Program-made: the position numbers and the translations under genes
Notes under the pieces: model-generated
Told to the model about the DNA's origin: nothing
Databases searched by the model: none
Seen by the model: only the letters and a program-made list of their open reading frames with translations
In this document: positions 34,399 through 43,532 of the stretch, piece after piece
Layout of the letters: each line of letters begins with the position of its first letter
Position numbering within the stretch: the stretch's first letter is position 1
Assembly (NCBI RefSeq): GCF_025822765.1
Contig: NZ_JACKUK010000023.1
Span: forward strand, 62,001-126,000
Origin: Mycobacterium barrassiae
Lineage (GTDB): Bacteria > Actinomycetota > Actinomycetes > Mycobacteriales > Mycobacteriaceae
Direction: 5' to 3'
DNA: 64,000 nt

Positions 34399-34421
34399 TG
34401 GCGTCACACTCGGCGACGGGG

Positions 34422-34733
34422 TTACCCCGGGTATACCGCGAACTCGGCCTGGTCCTCGGTGTTCGCGACGCACGTGAACAGCAGCGGCGCCGTCATCGCG
34501 TTGCCGGAATAGCAGGTGAACGGCCCGATCTCCTGATATTTGTCGCCGTTGAGGTCGTATTTGGCGGCGTAGTCCGCCGCGGTGACACAGTCGATGTCGC
34601 CGGCGGTGATCTGGACGGCCTGCCCGTTGCGCGGGGGGCACTGCTCACCCGTCGACGGTTGCGCGGCCGCACTCGGCGCCGCCGCGAGCGCGACCAACGG
34701 CAGCGCCGCGGCCACCAATGCCTTGATGCTCAT
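34422..34733 (-). CDS. Small secreted protein with paired cysteines
   Basis: A 103-residue exported protein with a signal peptide (residues 1-24, ending SAAAQ). The mature part contains four cysteines (QCPP, DCVT, TCYS, TCVA) and YDLNGDKYQEIGPF. Many mycobacteria encode similar small secreted proteins of unknown role. The ATG at 34733 begins exactly at the signal peptide; a longer frame to 34811 adds unconserved sequence. No ribosome site is evident. Confidence 0.75.
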   Translation of the reverse strand: MSIKALVAAALPLVALAAAPSAAAQPSTGEQCPPRNGQAVQITAGDIDCVTAADYAAKYDLNGDKYQEIGPFTCYSGNAMTAPLLFTCVANTEDQAEFAVYPG

Positions 34734-35064
34734 GGCCCAATGATGCTCGGCAGCCCTCGAACCTGTCCCCGGATTCACGAGGACCCAGACAGATCGCGAT
34801 TTCGGCAACATTCGCGATCTGCCCGCAGTCTCGGCGAGATGACGGTCCTGGCTCGACGACGTCGGTGATACCGAGTCGGACTACATCCGGTTGTAACCGT
34901 ACGGCGAGAATTCGGCCGCGATCGCACCATAGCGTTACGTCCGTCGCGGTGTCGGCACTCGGATGCAGAATCCGGGTATAGATCCACCCTTTCGGGGCAG
35001 AGAAACGATCGCGAGTGAGGAACTGACGCGGCACACGACGAGGTCTCTAGGCCCGCGTGCCCGC
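34734..35064. other. 331-bp gene-free stretch with a hairpin repeat
   Basis: Apart from the inverted repeat at 34790-34821 and its GCAGTCTCG tail, I see no gene. Frames through this region are arginine-rich and lack ribosome sites. It separates the secreted-protein gene start from the malic enzyme stop. Confidence 0.5.
34790..34821. repeat. Hairpin CAGATCGCGA/TCGCGATCTG with dispersed tail
   Basis: A perfect 10-bp inverted repeat with a 12-nt loop. The right arm plus the following CCCGCAGTCTCGGCG recurs with three mismatches at 41997-42020 (TCGCGATCTG-TGC-GCAGTCTCG-A-CG), which indicates a dispersed intergenic repeat. Confidence 0.6.
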
Positions 35065-36720
35065 TCAGGTCGGCGAGTACTCCGGAAGCCAACGCACCTC
35101 GTCGATGCGAGCCGCCAATTCCTCATCGCTGCGCTTCGGCGCGACACCGTCGGCCACAGCCTGACGACCGACTGCGAGCGCGATACGCACCGCAATATCC
35201 GGAACCTCCGTCCACGACGGAAGCAGCGGCGCGTCCGGGTCCGTGAGCGCGGGCGACGCATCGCCGAGACTGGCCGCGGCGGCCCGCATCATCTCGTCCG
35301 TGACCCGCGTTGCCTGCGCCGCGGTCACGGCCAACCCCATCGCCGGGAAGATGTATGCGTTGTTGCACTGCGCGACCGGCCGCTCCACGCCGTTGCGCCG
35401 CAGCGGTGCAAACGGTGAACCTGTCGCAATGAGCGCCCTCCCTCCGGTCCACTCGTCCAGCTCCGCCGGGTGCGCCTCGGCCCGGCTGGTCGGGTTCGAC
35501 AACGGGAAGATGATCGGCCGCTCCGTCTTGGCCGCCATCTCGCGCACGATCTCCTCGGTGAACGCACCCGTCGCCGTCGAAAGACCCAGCAGCACACCGA
35601 CGTCGACGTGATGCACCACATCGGCCAGCTGGGCGGGTCCGGACAGGCCCCAGTCCCCCACGATGTCCGCAGGCTTGGCGAACACCCGCTGCCCGTCCGA
35701 CAGATCGGTGCGGTCGTCCGTCAGCAGCCCATTGACGTCGACGACCCAGATCCGCGACAGGGCTTCGGCTTCGGACAGTCCCTGCGCGACCATCTCGCGC
35801 TTCACCATGTTCAGCACGCCGATGCCCGCCGAGCCCGCACCCAGCATCACCACCTGCTGCTGCGACAGCGGGCGCCCCGCGATGTTCGCCGCACCGTGCA
35901 GGGCGCCGAGCGCCACGGCCGCGGTGCCCTGGATGTCGTCGTTGAAGGTCAGCAGCTTGTCGCGATAACGCTCCAGAATCGGCTCGGCGTGCGCGGTCGC
36001 GAAATCCTCCCACTGCAATAGGACGTCGGGCAGTTCCTCGTGAACGGCGGTCACGAACTCGTCGATGAACGCGTAGTACTCGTCGTCCCCGATCCGGCGG
36101 TGGCGCCACCCGAGGTAGTGCGGGTTCTCCAGCAGCTCGACGTTGTCGGTGCCCACGTCGAGCACGATCGGCAGCGTGCGCGCCGGGTCGATGCCGCCGA
36201 TGAGCGTGTACAGCGAGAGCTTGCCGATGGGGATGCCCATTCCGCCGATCCCCTGATCGCCGAGTCCGAGGATCCGTTGACCGTCGGTCACGACGATGAC
36301 GTCGACATCGCGTCGCCCCGTGGGGCGGTTGCGCAGCACTTCTCGGATGCACTCCCGATCGGGATACGACACAAAAAGCCCGCGGGGCCTGCGGTAGATC
36401 TCGCTGAACCGCTGACAGGCCTCCCCGACGGTCGGGGTGTACACGATCGGCATGGTTTCGGCGATGTGATCGCGCAGCACCCGATAGAACAGCGTCTCGT
36501 TGCGGTCTTGCAGGCCGCGCAGATAGATGTGTTGATCCAGACCCTCACGGCGAGTACTGAATTCGTGCCAGCTGTGCTCGGCCTGCTCGCCGAGAGTCTT
36601 CTCCGCGGTGGGCAGCAGTCCCAGCAGACCGAACTTTCGACGCTCGGCGTGGGTGAAGGCGGTGCCCTTGGTGGTCAACGCATCGAACAGCAAGTCCTGT
36701 CCGGTTTTCTGTTCTGCCAC
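35065..36720 (-). CDS. mez: NAD-dependent malic enzyme
   Basis: A 551-residue enzyme converting malate to pyruvate and CO2 with NAD. Signatures are the tyrosine region IVYTPTVGEACQ (near 92-103), ILGLGDQGIGGMGIPIGKL (near 151-169), the metal site FNDDIQGTAAVALGAL (near 249-264) and the Rossmann GAGSAGIG (near 287). Length matches the large (ScfA/MaeA-type) subfamily. It is not next to hemQ in M. tuberculosis, so it is an insertion or rearrangement relative to that genome. Confidence 0.95.
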   Translation of the reverse strand: MAEQKTGQDLLFDALTTKGTAFTHAERRKFGLLGLLPTAEKTLGEQAEHSWHEFSTRREGLDQHIYLRGLQDRNETLFYRVLRDHIAETMPIVYTPTVGEACQRFSEIYRRPRGLFVSYPDRECIREVLRNRPTGRRDVDVIVVTDGQRILGLGDQGIGGMGIPIGKLSLYTLIGGIDPARTLPIVLDVGTDNVELLENPHYLGWRHRRIGDDEYYAFIDEFVTAVHEELPDVLLQWEDFATAHAEPILERYRDKLLTFNDDIQGTAAVALGALHGAANIAGRPLSQQQVVMLGAGSAGIGVLNMVKREMVAQGLSEAEALSRIWVVDVNGLLTDDRTDLSDGQRVFAKPADIVGDWGLSGPAQLADVVHHVDVGVLLGLSTATGAFTEEIVREMAAKTERPIIFPLSNPTSRAEAHPAELDEWTGGRALIATGSPFAPLRRNGVERPVAQCNNAYIFPAMGLAVTAAQATRVTDEMMRAAAASLGDASPALTDPDAPLLPSWTEVPDIAVRIALAVGRQAVADGVAPKRSDEELAARIDEVRWLPEYSPT

Positions 36721-36790
36721 GGGTACACGCTATCGGGTGGACACCTTCTACGAGATAGCACTGAAGGTCGATTCGACGACCGACGGGACA

Positions 36791-37486
36791 CTACGGGAGT
36801 TTGGTGACCAACTCTTCCACCCCGACGCGGGGACCGGTGAAGAACGGCGTCTCCTCACGAACGTGTCGGCGCGCATCCGTGGCGCGCAGATCACGCATCA
36901 GGTCGACGATGCGGTGCAACTCCGGTGCCTCGAACGCCAGGATCCACTCGTAGTCACCGAGCGCGAACGCGGGCACGGTGTTGGCCCGCACGTCCTTGTA
37001 GCCGCGAGCCGCCATGCCGTGCTCGGCGAGCATCTGGCGGCGCTCGTCGTCGGGCAGCAGGTACCAGTCCAGCGACCGGACGAAGGGGTACACGCAGATG
37101 TAGTTGCCGGGCTCCTCGCCCGCCAGAAACGCCGGGATATGGCTCTTGTTGAACTCGGCCGGCCGGTGCAGGGCGACGCTGCTCCACGTCGGCGTGCTCG
37201 CCCGCCCCAGGGTGGTGGTGCGGCGGAAGTCGGAATAGGTGGCCTGCAGCGCCTCGACGGTCTCCGCGTGCGTCCAGATCATGAAGTCGGCGTCGGCGCG
37301 CATGCCCGCGATGTCGTACAGGCCGCGCACCACCACACCCTTGTCTTCCTGCTGTTTCAGGAATGTCGCGGTCTCGTCGATGACGGTGGCACGCTCGTCC
37401 CCCAGCGCGCCCGGCTGCACCGAGAACACCGAAAACATCAGGTACCGAATGGTGGCGTTGAGGGAGTCGAAGTCGAGCTTGGCCAT
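36791..37486 (-). CDS. hemQ: Coproheme decarboxylase HemQ (chlorite dismutase-like)
   Basis: A 231-residue enzyme of the last step of the coproporphyrin-dependent heme pathway, decarboxylating coproheme III to heme b. Y133 in VYPFVRS (catalytic radical tyrosine position) and the proximal histidine H156 in [10 protein letters not shown] are visible. The arginine found in true chlorite dismutases is not apparent, fitting HemQ. It is 4 bp downstream of cgoX and close to hemE, as in Rv2676c-Rv2678c. Confidence 0.95.
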   Translation of the reverse strand: MAKLDFDSLNATIRYLMFSVFSVQPGALGDERATVIDETATFLKQQEDKGVVVRGLYDIAGMRADADFMIWTHAETVEALQATYSDFRRTTTLGRASTPTWSSVALHRPAEFNKSHIPAFLAGEEPGNYICVYPFVRSLDWYLLPDDERRQMLAEHGMAARGYKDVRANTVPAFALGDYEWILAFEAPELHRIVDLMRDLRATDARRHVREETPFFTGPRVGVEELVTKLP

Positions 37487-37490
37487 ATCC

Positions 37491-38858
37491 CTATCGTGCC
37501 ACGCGCGCTGTCATCAACGACGCCGCCGCCTTGGTGGCCGCCGCCACACACGCCGGGACCCCGATGCCGTCCAGAAAGCCGCCCGCGACGGCCAATGTCG
37601 GCGGCAGGCCCGCCCGCAGCTCGGCGACGAGCGCACCGTGGCCCGGCCCGTACTGCGGCATCGCGTCGATCCAGCGCTGAACGCGACAGTCGACCGCGTC
37701 CACAGTCACCCCGAAGAGCGTGTTGAGATCCTGCGACGCCCACTCCAGGAGGTCCTCGTCGCCCGCGCTGCGCGCCAGCGTGTCCCCGAAGCGACCGTAT
37801 GAAAGCCGGAGCAACTCGACATTGCCGCGCTGTCCCCACTTGCGCGTCGTCAACGTAACGGCCTTGGCGTGCAAGCGTTCTCCGGCAGCGACCAGCACCC
37901 CGGACTGCTCCGGCAGCGGTGTACCTCCTGGGAGCGCCAACGCCACTACCGCGCTCGAGGCGACCGCAATGCGTTCGGCCGCCGCCGCGGTGCGCGGAGC
38001 CACGCTGTTGACGAGGCGGGCGAGCAGGGGCGCCGGTACGGCCAACACCGCCGCGTCGGCGTGGTGGCGCCCGCCCTCGTCGTCGACGATCTCCCAGCCG
38101 CGCTGCGTACGACTGACTTCTTCGACGGTGACCTGGAGCCAGCGGATACCCGCCCGCCGGACCAGCTCGTCGACCAGCACCGTGTATCCGCCCTCGACCG
38201 CCCCGAACACCGACCCGGTGGCCACCGGCGGCCCCGACGCCGACAGCGCGTCGCGCACGGCCTCGGTCAGGTTGCGGGCGCCGCGGTCCAGCGCCGCGGC
38301 CAGCGTCGGAACGGCTGAGCGCACCCCGATATTGGCCGATGAGCCCGCATAGACGCCGGTCAGCAGCGGATCCACCGAGCGCGCCACGACCTGCTCGCCG
38401 AAGCGCTGCCCCACCAGTTCCGCGACCGCTGGATCGTCGCCAGGGCGCCAGCTGAACGGCCGGGTGGGCTCGTCGCGAATCCAGGCCAGTGTGGCGTCGT
38501 CAACGAGGCCGGCCAGCGCGTCAGCGCGCGCCGGAATGCCCTGCAGGGTGTCGGTCGGCAACGCGTGCAGGTGGGCCTGGCTGTAGATCAGCGGCCGCGC
38601 ACCCGTCGTACCGATCTGCTTGCCGGCCAGACCCAACTCGGCCAGCAGCGCGGGCACCTCGGGGCGCCGGGCGATGAACGCCTCCGCACCGACGTCCATC
38701 GGCTGGCCGCCGATCCACTCGGTGCGCAGGATGCCACCCAGTCGGTCTGCCGGGTCGAACAGCGTGATCGATGCGTCCGGGCCAGCGGACACCCGCAGCC
38801 GGTATGCCGCGACGAGACCTGAAATGCCGCCGCCGACAACGCAATACGACGCGCTCAC
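37491..38858 (-). CDS. cgoX: Coproporphyrinogen III oxidase (HemY/CgoX)
   Basis: A 455-residue FAD enzyme of the protoporphyrinogen-oxidase family, in Gram-positives oxidising coproporphyrinogen III to coproporphyrin III. The N-terminal dinucleotide fold [15 protein letters not shown] (residues 7-21) and the C-terminal FAD motif ([16 protein letters not shown], near 424-439) are present. The start overlaps the stop of hemE (ATGA). It is older literature's hemY/hemG (Rv2677c). Confidence 0.94.
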   Translation of the reverse strand: MSASYCVVGGGISGLVAAYRLRVSAGPDASITLFDPADRLGGILRTEWIGGQPMDVGAEAFIARRPEVPALLAELGLAGKQIGTTGARPLIYSQAHLHALPTDTLQGIPARADALAGLVDDATLAWIRDEPTRPFSWRPGDDPAVAELVGQRFGEQVVARSVDPLLTGVYAGSSANIGVRSAVPTLAAALDRGARNLTEAVRDALSASGPPVATGSVFGAVEGGYTVLVDELVRRAGIRWLQVTVEEVSRTQRGWEIVDDEGGRHHADAAVLAVPAPLLARLVNSVAPRTAAAAERIAVASSAVVALALPGGTPLPEQSGVLVAAGERLHAKAVTLTTRKWGQRGNVELLRLSYGRFGDTLARSAGDEDLLEWASQDLNTLFGVTVDAVDCRVQRWIDAMPQYGPGHGALVAELRAGLPPTLAVAGGFLDGIGVPACVAAATKAAASLMTARVAR

Positions 38859-39904
38859 AGCGAATGCACCAAGGCCACCAGATCCGTGATGATGCCAGGA
38901 TCGGTGGCGGGCAGCACACCGTGGCCGAGATTGAAGATGTGGCCGCTTACCCCGGCGTCGATGGCGCGGCGGCCGTCCTCGACGACGGCGCGGGCCGCCC
39001 GCTCGACGACCGGCCAGCCGGCAAGCAGCACCACTGGATCGAGGTTGCCTTGCAGCGCCGTACCGGGTGCGACCCGGGCTGCGGCGTCAGTGAGTGCGGT
39101 GCGCCAATCCACCCCGACGACCGTCGCCCCCGCCTCACCCATGGCGCCCAGCAGTTCAGCAGTGCCCACTCCGAAATGCGTCATCGGCACACCGACGTCC
39201 TTCAACGTCGCGAACACCCGCGTGCTGTGCGGCAGCACGTACGTGCGGTAGTCGGCCAGCGAAAGCGTCCCGGCCCAGGAATCGAACAGTTGGATCGCGT
39301 CCGCACCCGCGCTGACCTGCGTCTGCAGGAAGGCGATCGTCACGTCGGTGAGCTTGGCCATCAGCGCATGCCAGGTGTCTGCATCGCCGAGCATCATCGC
39401 CTTGGTGTGCTCGTGGTTGCGGCTCGGACCGCCCTCCACGAGGTAGGAGGCCAGAGTGAACGGCGCCCCCGCGAACCCGATGAGCGGCACGTCGCCCAAC
39501 TCGGACACCAGCTGTCCGACGGCTTTCGCGACGGGTGCAACCTGCTGCGGCTCAAGCGGTTTGATCGCGTTGACGTCGGCGAGGGTGCGCACCGGGTGAT
39601 CGATGACCGGTCCGACGTCGGGCACGATGTCGAGCTCGATGCCCGCGGCCCGCAGGGGTACGACGATGTCGGAGAACAGAATCGCTGCATCCACGCCGTG
39701 TCTGCGAACCGGCTGCAGCGTGATCTCGGTGATCAGGTCGGCGTCGAAGCACGCCTGCATCATCGTGTTCTTGGCCCGCAGCTCCCGGTACTCGGGCAGC
39801 GAACGTCCGGCCTGACGCATCAACCACACCGGCACGCGGCTCGGCTTGTGGCCGCGAGCCGCGGCGAGATAGGGCGAGTCGGGCAGGTCACGGCGGGTAG
39901 TCAT
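38855..39904 (-). CDS. hemE: Uroporphyrinogen decarboxylase
   Basis: A 349-residue cytosolic enzyme converting uroporphyrinogen III to coproporphyrinogen III. Signatures are [17 protein letters not shown] (near 25-41) and [13 protein letters not shown] (near 75-87). The ATG at 39904 gives [18 protein letters not shown], which aligns with the M. tuberculosis start; a longer frame to 40006 is unlikely. It is the first gene of the hemE-cgoX-hemQ cluster, divergent from the DUF3000 gene with a 190-bp gap. Confidence 0.97.
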   Translation of the reverse strand: MTTRRDLPDSPYLAAARGHKPSRVPVWLMRQAGRSLPEYRELRAKNTMMQACFDADLITEITLQPVRRHGVDAAILFSDIVVPLRAAGIELDIVPDVGPVIDHPVRTLADVNAIKPLEPQQVAPVAKAVGQLVSELGDVPLIGFAGAPFTLASYLVEGGPSRNHEHTKAMMLGDADTWHALMAKLTDVTIAFLQTQVSAGADAIQLFDSWAGTLSLADYRTYVLPHSTRVFATLKDVGVPMTHFGVGTAELLGAMGEAGATVVGVDWRTALTDAAARVAPGTALQGNLDPVVLLAGWPVVERAARAVVEDGRRAIDAGVSGHIFNLGHGVLPATDPGIITDLVALVHSL

Positions 39905-40094
39905 CGTGTCCAATGCTGCCATGCGCCCCCGGTGGCGCCCTAAATCGCCATGTGAAGCGACCGGCGATTGACCTCCGACAGATGGGGCCTGCGACGGGTC
40001 CAGCAAACATCCTCAGGACCACCGGCGACCCCCTCACCCGCAGAAATCGGCGCGCCTGCCCGCACAGCCGACGGAATGGGGCTAGCGTCGAACG

Positions 40095-40679
40095 GTGACC
40101 ACCGCCGCCGAACCGGCTCAGTTTCGCGAAGCGGTGGCGGCGATGAATGCCACCACCGTCCGAGCGGAGATCGAACTCGGTCCCATTCGGCCGCCGCAAC
40201 GGCTCGCGCCCTACAGCTACGCGCTGGGCGCGGAGGTCCGCCATCCCGAGACTGCCATCGTGCCCGAGCGCTCGGAGGGCGATGCGTTCGGCCGGCTGAT
40301 CCTGCTGCACGACCCCGAGGGCGCCGACGCGTGGGACGGCACGATGCGGCTCGTGGCGTACATCCAGGCTGACCTGGACTCCAGCGAGGCCGTCGACCCC
40401 CTGCTGCCCGAAGTGGCGTGGAGTTGGCTCGTCGAGGCTCTGGAGTCGCGGGCCGAACACGTCACCGCTCTCGGCGGCACCGTCACCGCCACCACGTCGG
40501 TGCGCTACGGCGACATCTCCGGCCCGCCACGCGCCCACCAGCTGGAACTGCGAGCGTCATGGACGGCGACCTCACTGCAACTGGGGCCGCATGTCGAGGC
40601 GTTCTGCGAGGTGCTGGAGCACGCCGCTGGTCTGCCCCCGTCGGGGGTCACCGACCTGAGCTCCCGCACGCGCGCCTGA
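40095..40679 (+). CDS. DUF3000 family protein (Rv2680 homologue)
   Basis: A 194-residue actinobacterial protein. The start AEPAQFREAVAAMNATTVRA and the WSWLVEALESRAEHVTALGG segment fit DUF3000. The family has no known activity, but it is almost always found directly upstream of an RNase D gene, as here (3 bp gap). GTG start. Confidence 0.88.
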   Translation: MTTAAEPAQFREAVAAMNATTVRAEIELGPIRPPQRLAPYSYALGAEVRHPETAIVPERSEGDAFGRLILLHDPEGADAWDGTMRLVAYIQADLDSSEAVDPLLPEVAWSWLVEALESRAEHVTALGGTVTATTSVRYGDISGPPRAHQLELRASWTATSLQLGPHVEAFCEVLEHAAGLPPSGVTDLSSRTRA

Positions 40680-40682
40680 ACC

Positions 40683-41984
40683 ATGGCCGAACCCGATCAG
40701 TCGGGCTCGGAAGACGAGCCGGAAGCCACCCCTCTGCTTGCGCCGCACGACGGCGTCCCTGACCTGGCTGTCAGCCCCCGCGAGATCGAAGATGCCGCCG
40801 AGCTCCTGGCGTCAGGATCCGGGCCGTTCGCGGTGGACGCCGAACGTGCCTCGGGCTTCCGGTACTCCAATCGCGCGTACCTGATTCAGATCCGACGCGC
40901 AGGGGCGGGCACCGTGCTGATCGACCCGGTCAATCACGGCGAAGACCCGGTCGCCACGCTGGCTCCGGTCGCGGAAGTGCTGGCCAGCGACGAGTGGGTG
41001 TTACACGCCGCCGATCAGGACCTGCCCTGCCTGGCCGAGATCGGCATGCGGCCGACGAAGCTGTACGACACCGAACTCGCCGGACGGCTGGCCGGCTACG
41101 ACAAGGTGAACCTCGCCGCGATGGTGCAGCGGCTGCTGGGCCTGCAGTTGATGAAGGGGCACGGTGCCGCGGACTGGTCCCAGCGGCCGCTGCCGCCCGA
41201 GTGGCTGAACTACGCCGCGCTGGACGTCGAAGTGCTGCTCGATCTGCGTCACGCCGTCGCGTCAGTTCTCGAGGAGCAACATAAATCCGACTGGGCCGCA
41301 CAGGAATTCGAGCATCTGCGGAATTACGAGGGCGCGCCGACGCGACGGGATCGCTGGCGGCGCACGTCCGGCATTCACAAGGTTCGCGACGCCCGCGCAC
41401 TGGCGGCGGTGCGGGAACTGTGGATCACCCGCGATCACATCGCCCAGCGCCGGGATATCGCACCGGGCCGCATTCTCCCCGACTCGGCGATCATCAATGC
41501 GGCGACCTCCGATCCCGATACCGTCGAAAAGCTCACCGCCCTACCCATTTTCGGCGGCGCCAGGCAGCGTCGCATGGCGAACGTGTGGCTTGAGGCGCTT
41601 GCCCGCGCCCGCACCACCGACGATCCGCCGACGTCGGCGGAGCCGTCGACCGGACCTCCGCCCGCATCGCGGTGGGCACGTCGCAAGCCGGAGGCAGCGG
41701 TGCGACTGGAGGCGGCGCGGTCGCGTATCGCCGATCTCGCGCAACGGGTTTCGGTGCCGACGGAGAACGTCGTCACCCCGGAGATCGTGCGCCGGTTGTG
41801 CTGGGACTGGCAGCCGCTGTCGACTGCCGAGGAAACCGAAGCGGTGATCGACAAGTTCCTGCGCGAGGCCGGGGTGCGGCCGTGGCAGCGTCAGCTCGCC
41901 GATCCGGTGCTGACGGAGGCGCTGTTCCCCGACCCCACCGCCGAAACTGTCCCCGGCTCACGCGTGGGCCCAGAGAGATCCTGA
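40683..41984 (+). CDS. RNase D-like 3'-5' exonuclease with HRDC domain
   Basis: A 433-residue DEDD-type nuclease (Rv2681 homologue). Exo I is FAVDAERASGFRY (near 49-61; DxE), Exo II contains VLHAADQDLPCL (near 105) and Exo III WLNYAALDVEVLLDLR (near 174, YAALD). An HRDC domain follows (about 220-300). It probably trims tRNA or structured RNA 3' ends. It is tightly coupled to the DUF3000 gene. Confidence 0.92.
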   Translation: MAEPDQSGSEDEPEATPLLAPHDGVPDLAVSPREIEDAAELLASGSGPFAVDAERASGFRYSNRAYLIQIRRAGAGTVLIDPVNHGEDPVATLAPVAEVLASDEWVLHAADQDLPCLAEIGMRPTKLYDTELAGRLAGYDKVNLAAMVQRLLGLQLMKGHGAADWSQRPLPPEWLNYAALDVEVLLDLRHAVASVLEEQHKSDWAAQEFEHLRNYEGAPTRRDRWRRTSGIHKVRDARALAAVRELWITRDHIAQRRDIAPGRILPDSAIINAATSDPDTVEKLTALPIFGGARQRRMANVWLEALARARTTDDPPTSAEPSTGPPPASRWARRKPEAAVRLEAARSRIADLAQRVSVPTENVVTPEIVRRLCWDWQPLSTAEETEAVIDKFLREAGVRPWQRQLADPVLTEALFPDPTAETVPGSRVGPERS

Positions 41985-41996
41985 AAATCCGCGAAA

Positions 41997-42020
41997 TCGC
42001 GATCTGTGCGCAGTCTCGAC
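41997..42020. repeat. Second copy of the TCGCGATCTG-n3-GCAGTCTCG element
   Basis: Lies between the convergent RNase D and hydrolase genes. It matches the tail of the hairpin at 34812, and a small CGCGA-AA-TCGCG hairpin sits at 41990-42001. It probably serves as a terminator here. Confidence 0.5.
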
Positions 42021-42027
42021 GGGTGGG

Positions 42028-42936
42028 TCAGCTCACCCGGTCGACGTGGGCGAAGAAGTGCTTCAGCACCTCGTCGGGGGCTTCGATCTGCGGCCAGTGC
42101 GCGATGTCGTCGGCCAGCATCACCACGTCAGCGTCGGGAATGACCTCGGCGTACCGACGCGCCATGTGAGCTCCGGAATTGGGGTCGAGGGGCCCGTCGA
42201 TGAGCCGCATCGGCACCGTCGTCTCGCGCATGGCGCGGACCCAACGGTTGCGGTGCGTCAAGCGATCGCCCAGGAACCGTCCGACCTTGTGCAGCACCCG
42301 TTTGCCGTCGTTGTACTCGAGGACCTCGTGGAAGCGACTCATGAGCTCGCGTGAGGGCTTGGTGTTCGGGCCGAACATCTCGTTGATCGTCGGCTCCAGG
42401 ATCCGGCGCGACAGCGTGTGGCCCTGCAGCGGGCTCATGAGGTCTCCCAGCGGCGTTCCTGACATCAGCTTCTGCATGGTGCGCGGGGTGTAGGCCTCGT
42501 TGAACAGCCCGCCATTGAGCCAGGTGATCGACTGATAGCTCGGCGATCCGTAGACGTGCTCGCCGAATACGCTGCGCGCCAACACTTCCTGGCCCACGGA
42601 ATCGCCGATGTCATGCGCGAGGATGTGGCAACGGTCGACGTTGAGGTCGGCGAGCAGCGCCTCGTGCATGTCGGCGTGATCGTGCACCGAGTAGCCGTAG
42701 CTGACGGGTTTGGCCGAGAACCCCATGCCCATCATGTCGGGCGCGATGACGGTGAACCGTTCGACCAGCGCGGGCCAGATCAGCGACCAGTCCCACGAGT
42801 TGAACGGATAACCGTGGATCGCCAGCAGGACGGGCGCTTCGCCGATCGGCGGGCCGTCGACGCGGTAGAAGATCTCGAAACCCAGGTAGTCGAAGTAGCG
42901 ACCGGCGGACTTCCAGCGTTCGAGTTCAGCATCCAT
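42028..42936 (-). CDS. Alpha/beta hydrolase, epoxide hydrolase/haloalkane dehalogenase type
   Basis: A 302-residue hydrolase. The oxyanion motif HGYPFNSWDW (near residues 40-49) and the nucleophile elbow AHDIGDSV (aspartate rather than serine, near 107-114) mark the epoxide hydrolase/dehalogenase branch. The cap domain and the late histidine (IAHWPQIEAPD) are present. The substrate is open. It is divergent from an HxlR regulator 51 bp away, which probably controls it. Confidence 0.88.
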   Translation of the reverse strand: MDAELERWKSAGRYFDYLGFEIFYRVDGPPIGEAPVLLAIHGYPFNSWDWSLIWPALVERFTVIAPDMMGMGFSAKPVSYGYSVHDHADMHEALLADLNVDRCHILAHDIGDSVGQEVLARSVFGEHVYGSPSYQSITWLNGGLFNEAYTPRTMQKLMSGTPLGDLMSPLQGHTLSRRILEPTINEMFGPNTKPSRELMSRFHEVLEYNDGKRVLHKVGRFLGDRLTHRNRWVRAMRETTVPMRLIDGPLDPNSGAHMARRYAEVIPDADVVMLADDIAHWPQIEAPDEVLKHFFAHVDRVS

Positions 42937-42987
42937 GTCAGCAGCCTAGCTGGATTCATTTTTTGAACGCAACTGTTAAGCTGAGGC

Positions 42988-43455
42988 ATGCGCCACGACG
43001 ACCTCGCCGCAGAGCCCTGCTCGATCCTGCGGCCGCTGTCCCTGCTCGGCGACCGGTGGACCCTGGTCGTCCTTCGCCAGGCGTTCGCCGGCGTTCGTCG
43101 TTTCGAAGACTTCCAAGCCAGCCTGGGCGTCAGCCGGGCGGTGTTGGCCGAGCGGCTGCGCAGGCTCGTCGAATGCGGTGTGCTGGAGCGACGGGCGTAT
43201 CGGGATGCGCAGCGCACCCGCCACGAATATCGGCTCACAACAAAGGGTTTGGACCTCTATCCGGTGCTGATGGCGCTGCGGGCCTGGGGCGACAAATACC
43301 TGGCTCCTGACGGCGAGTTCATCATCTACCGCCACCGCCAATGCGGTGGGCGGACCGACGTGCACTTGCTGTGCGATGAGTGCGGCGCCGATGTCACGGC
43401 TCACGACATCGAGCCGGCACCCGGCCCAGGACTCGAGGCCGCGAGCAGACACTAA
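42988..43455 (+). CDS. HxlR-family transcriptional regulator
   Basis: A 155-residue winged-helix regulator. LSLLGDRWTLVVLRQAFAGV (near 17-36) and FQASLGVSRAVLAERLRRLV (near 44-63) are the HxlR core. The C-terminal tail has a C-x3-R-x-DVHLLCDEC pattern that could bind a metal. A TAAGCT -10-like box at 42977-42982 would put the transcript start at the ATG (leaderless). It is divergent from the epoxide-hydrolase-like gene. Confidence 0.9.
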   Translation: MRHDDLAAEPCSILRPLSLLGDRWTLVVLRQAFAGVRRFEDFQASLGVSRAVLAERLRRLVECGVLERRAYRDAQRTRHEYRLTTKGLDLYPVLMALRAWGDKYLAPDGEFIIYRHRQCGGRTDVHLLCDECGADVTAHDIEPAPGPGLEAASRH

Positions 43456-43532
43456 AGTCAGCGACGCGCCGCGGTGTGCGGGCAGTTTGCGTCTGCTCGC
43501 GATCCGGGCGCGCGTTGCCCTAGTGTCGAAAG

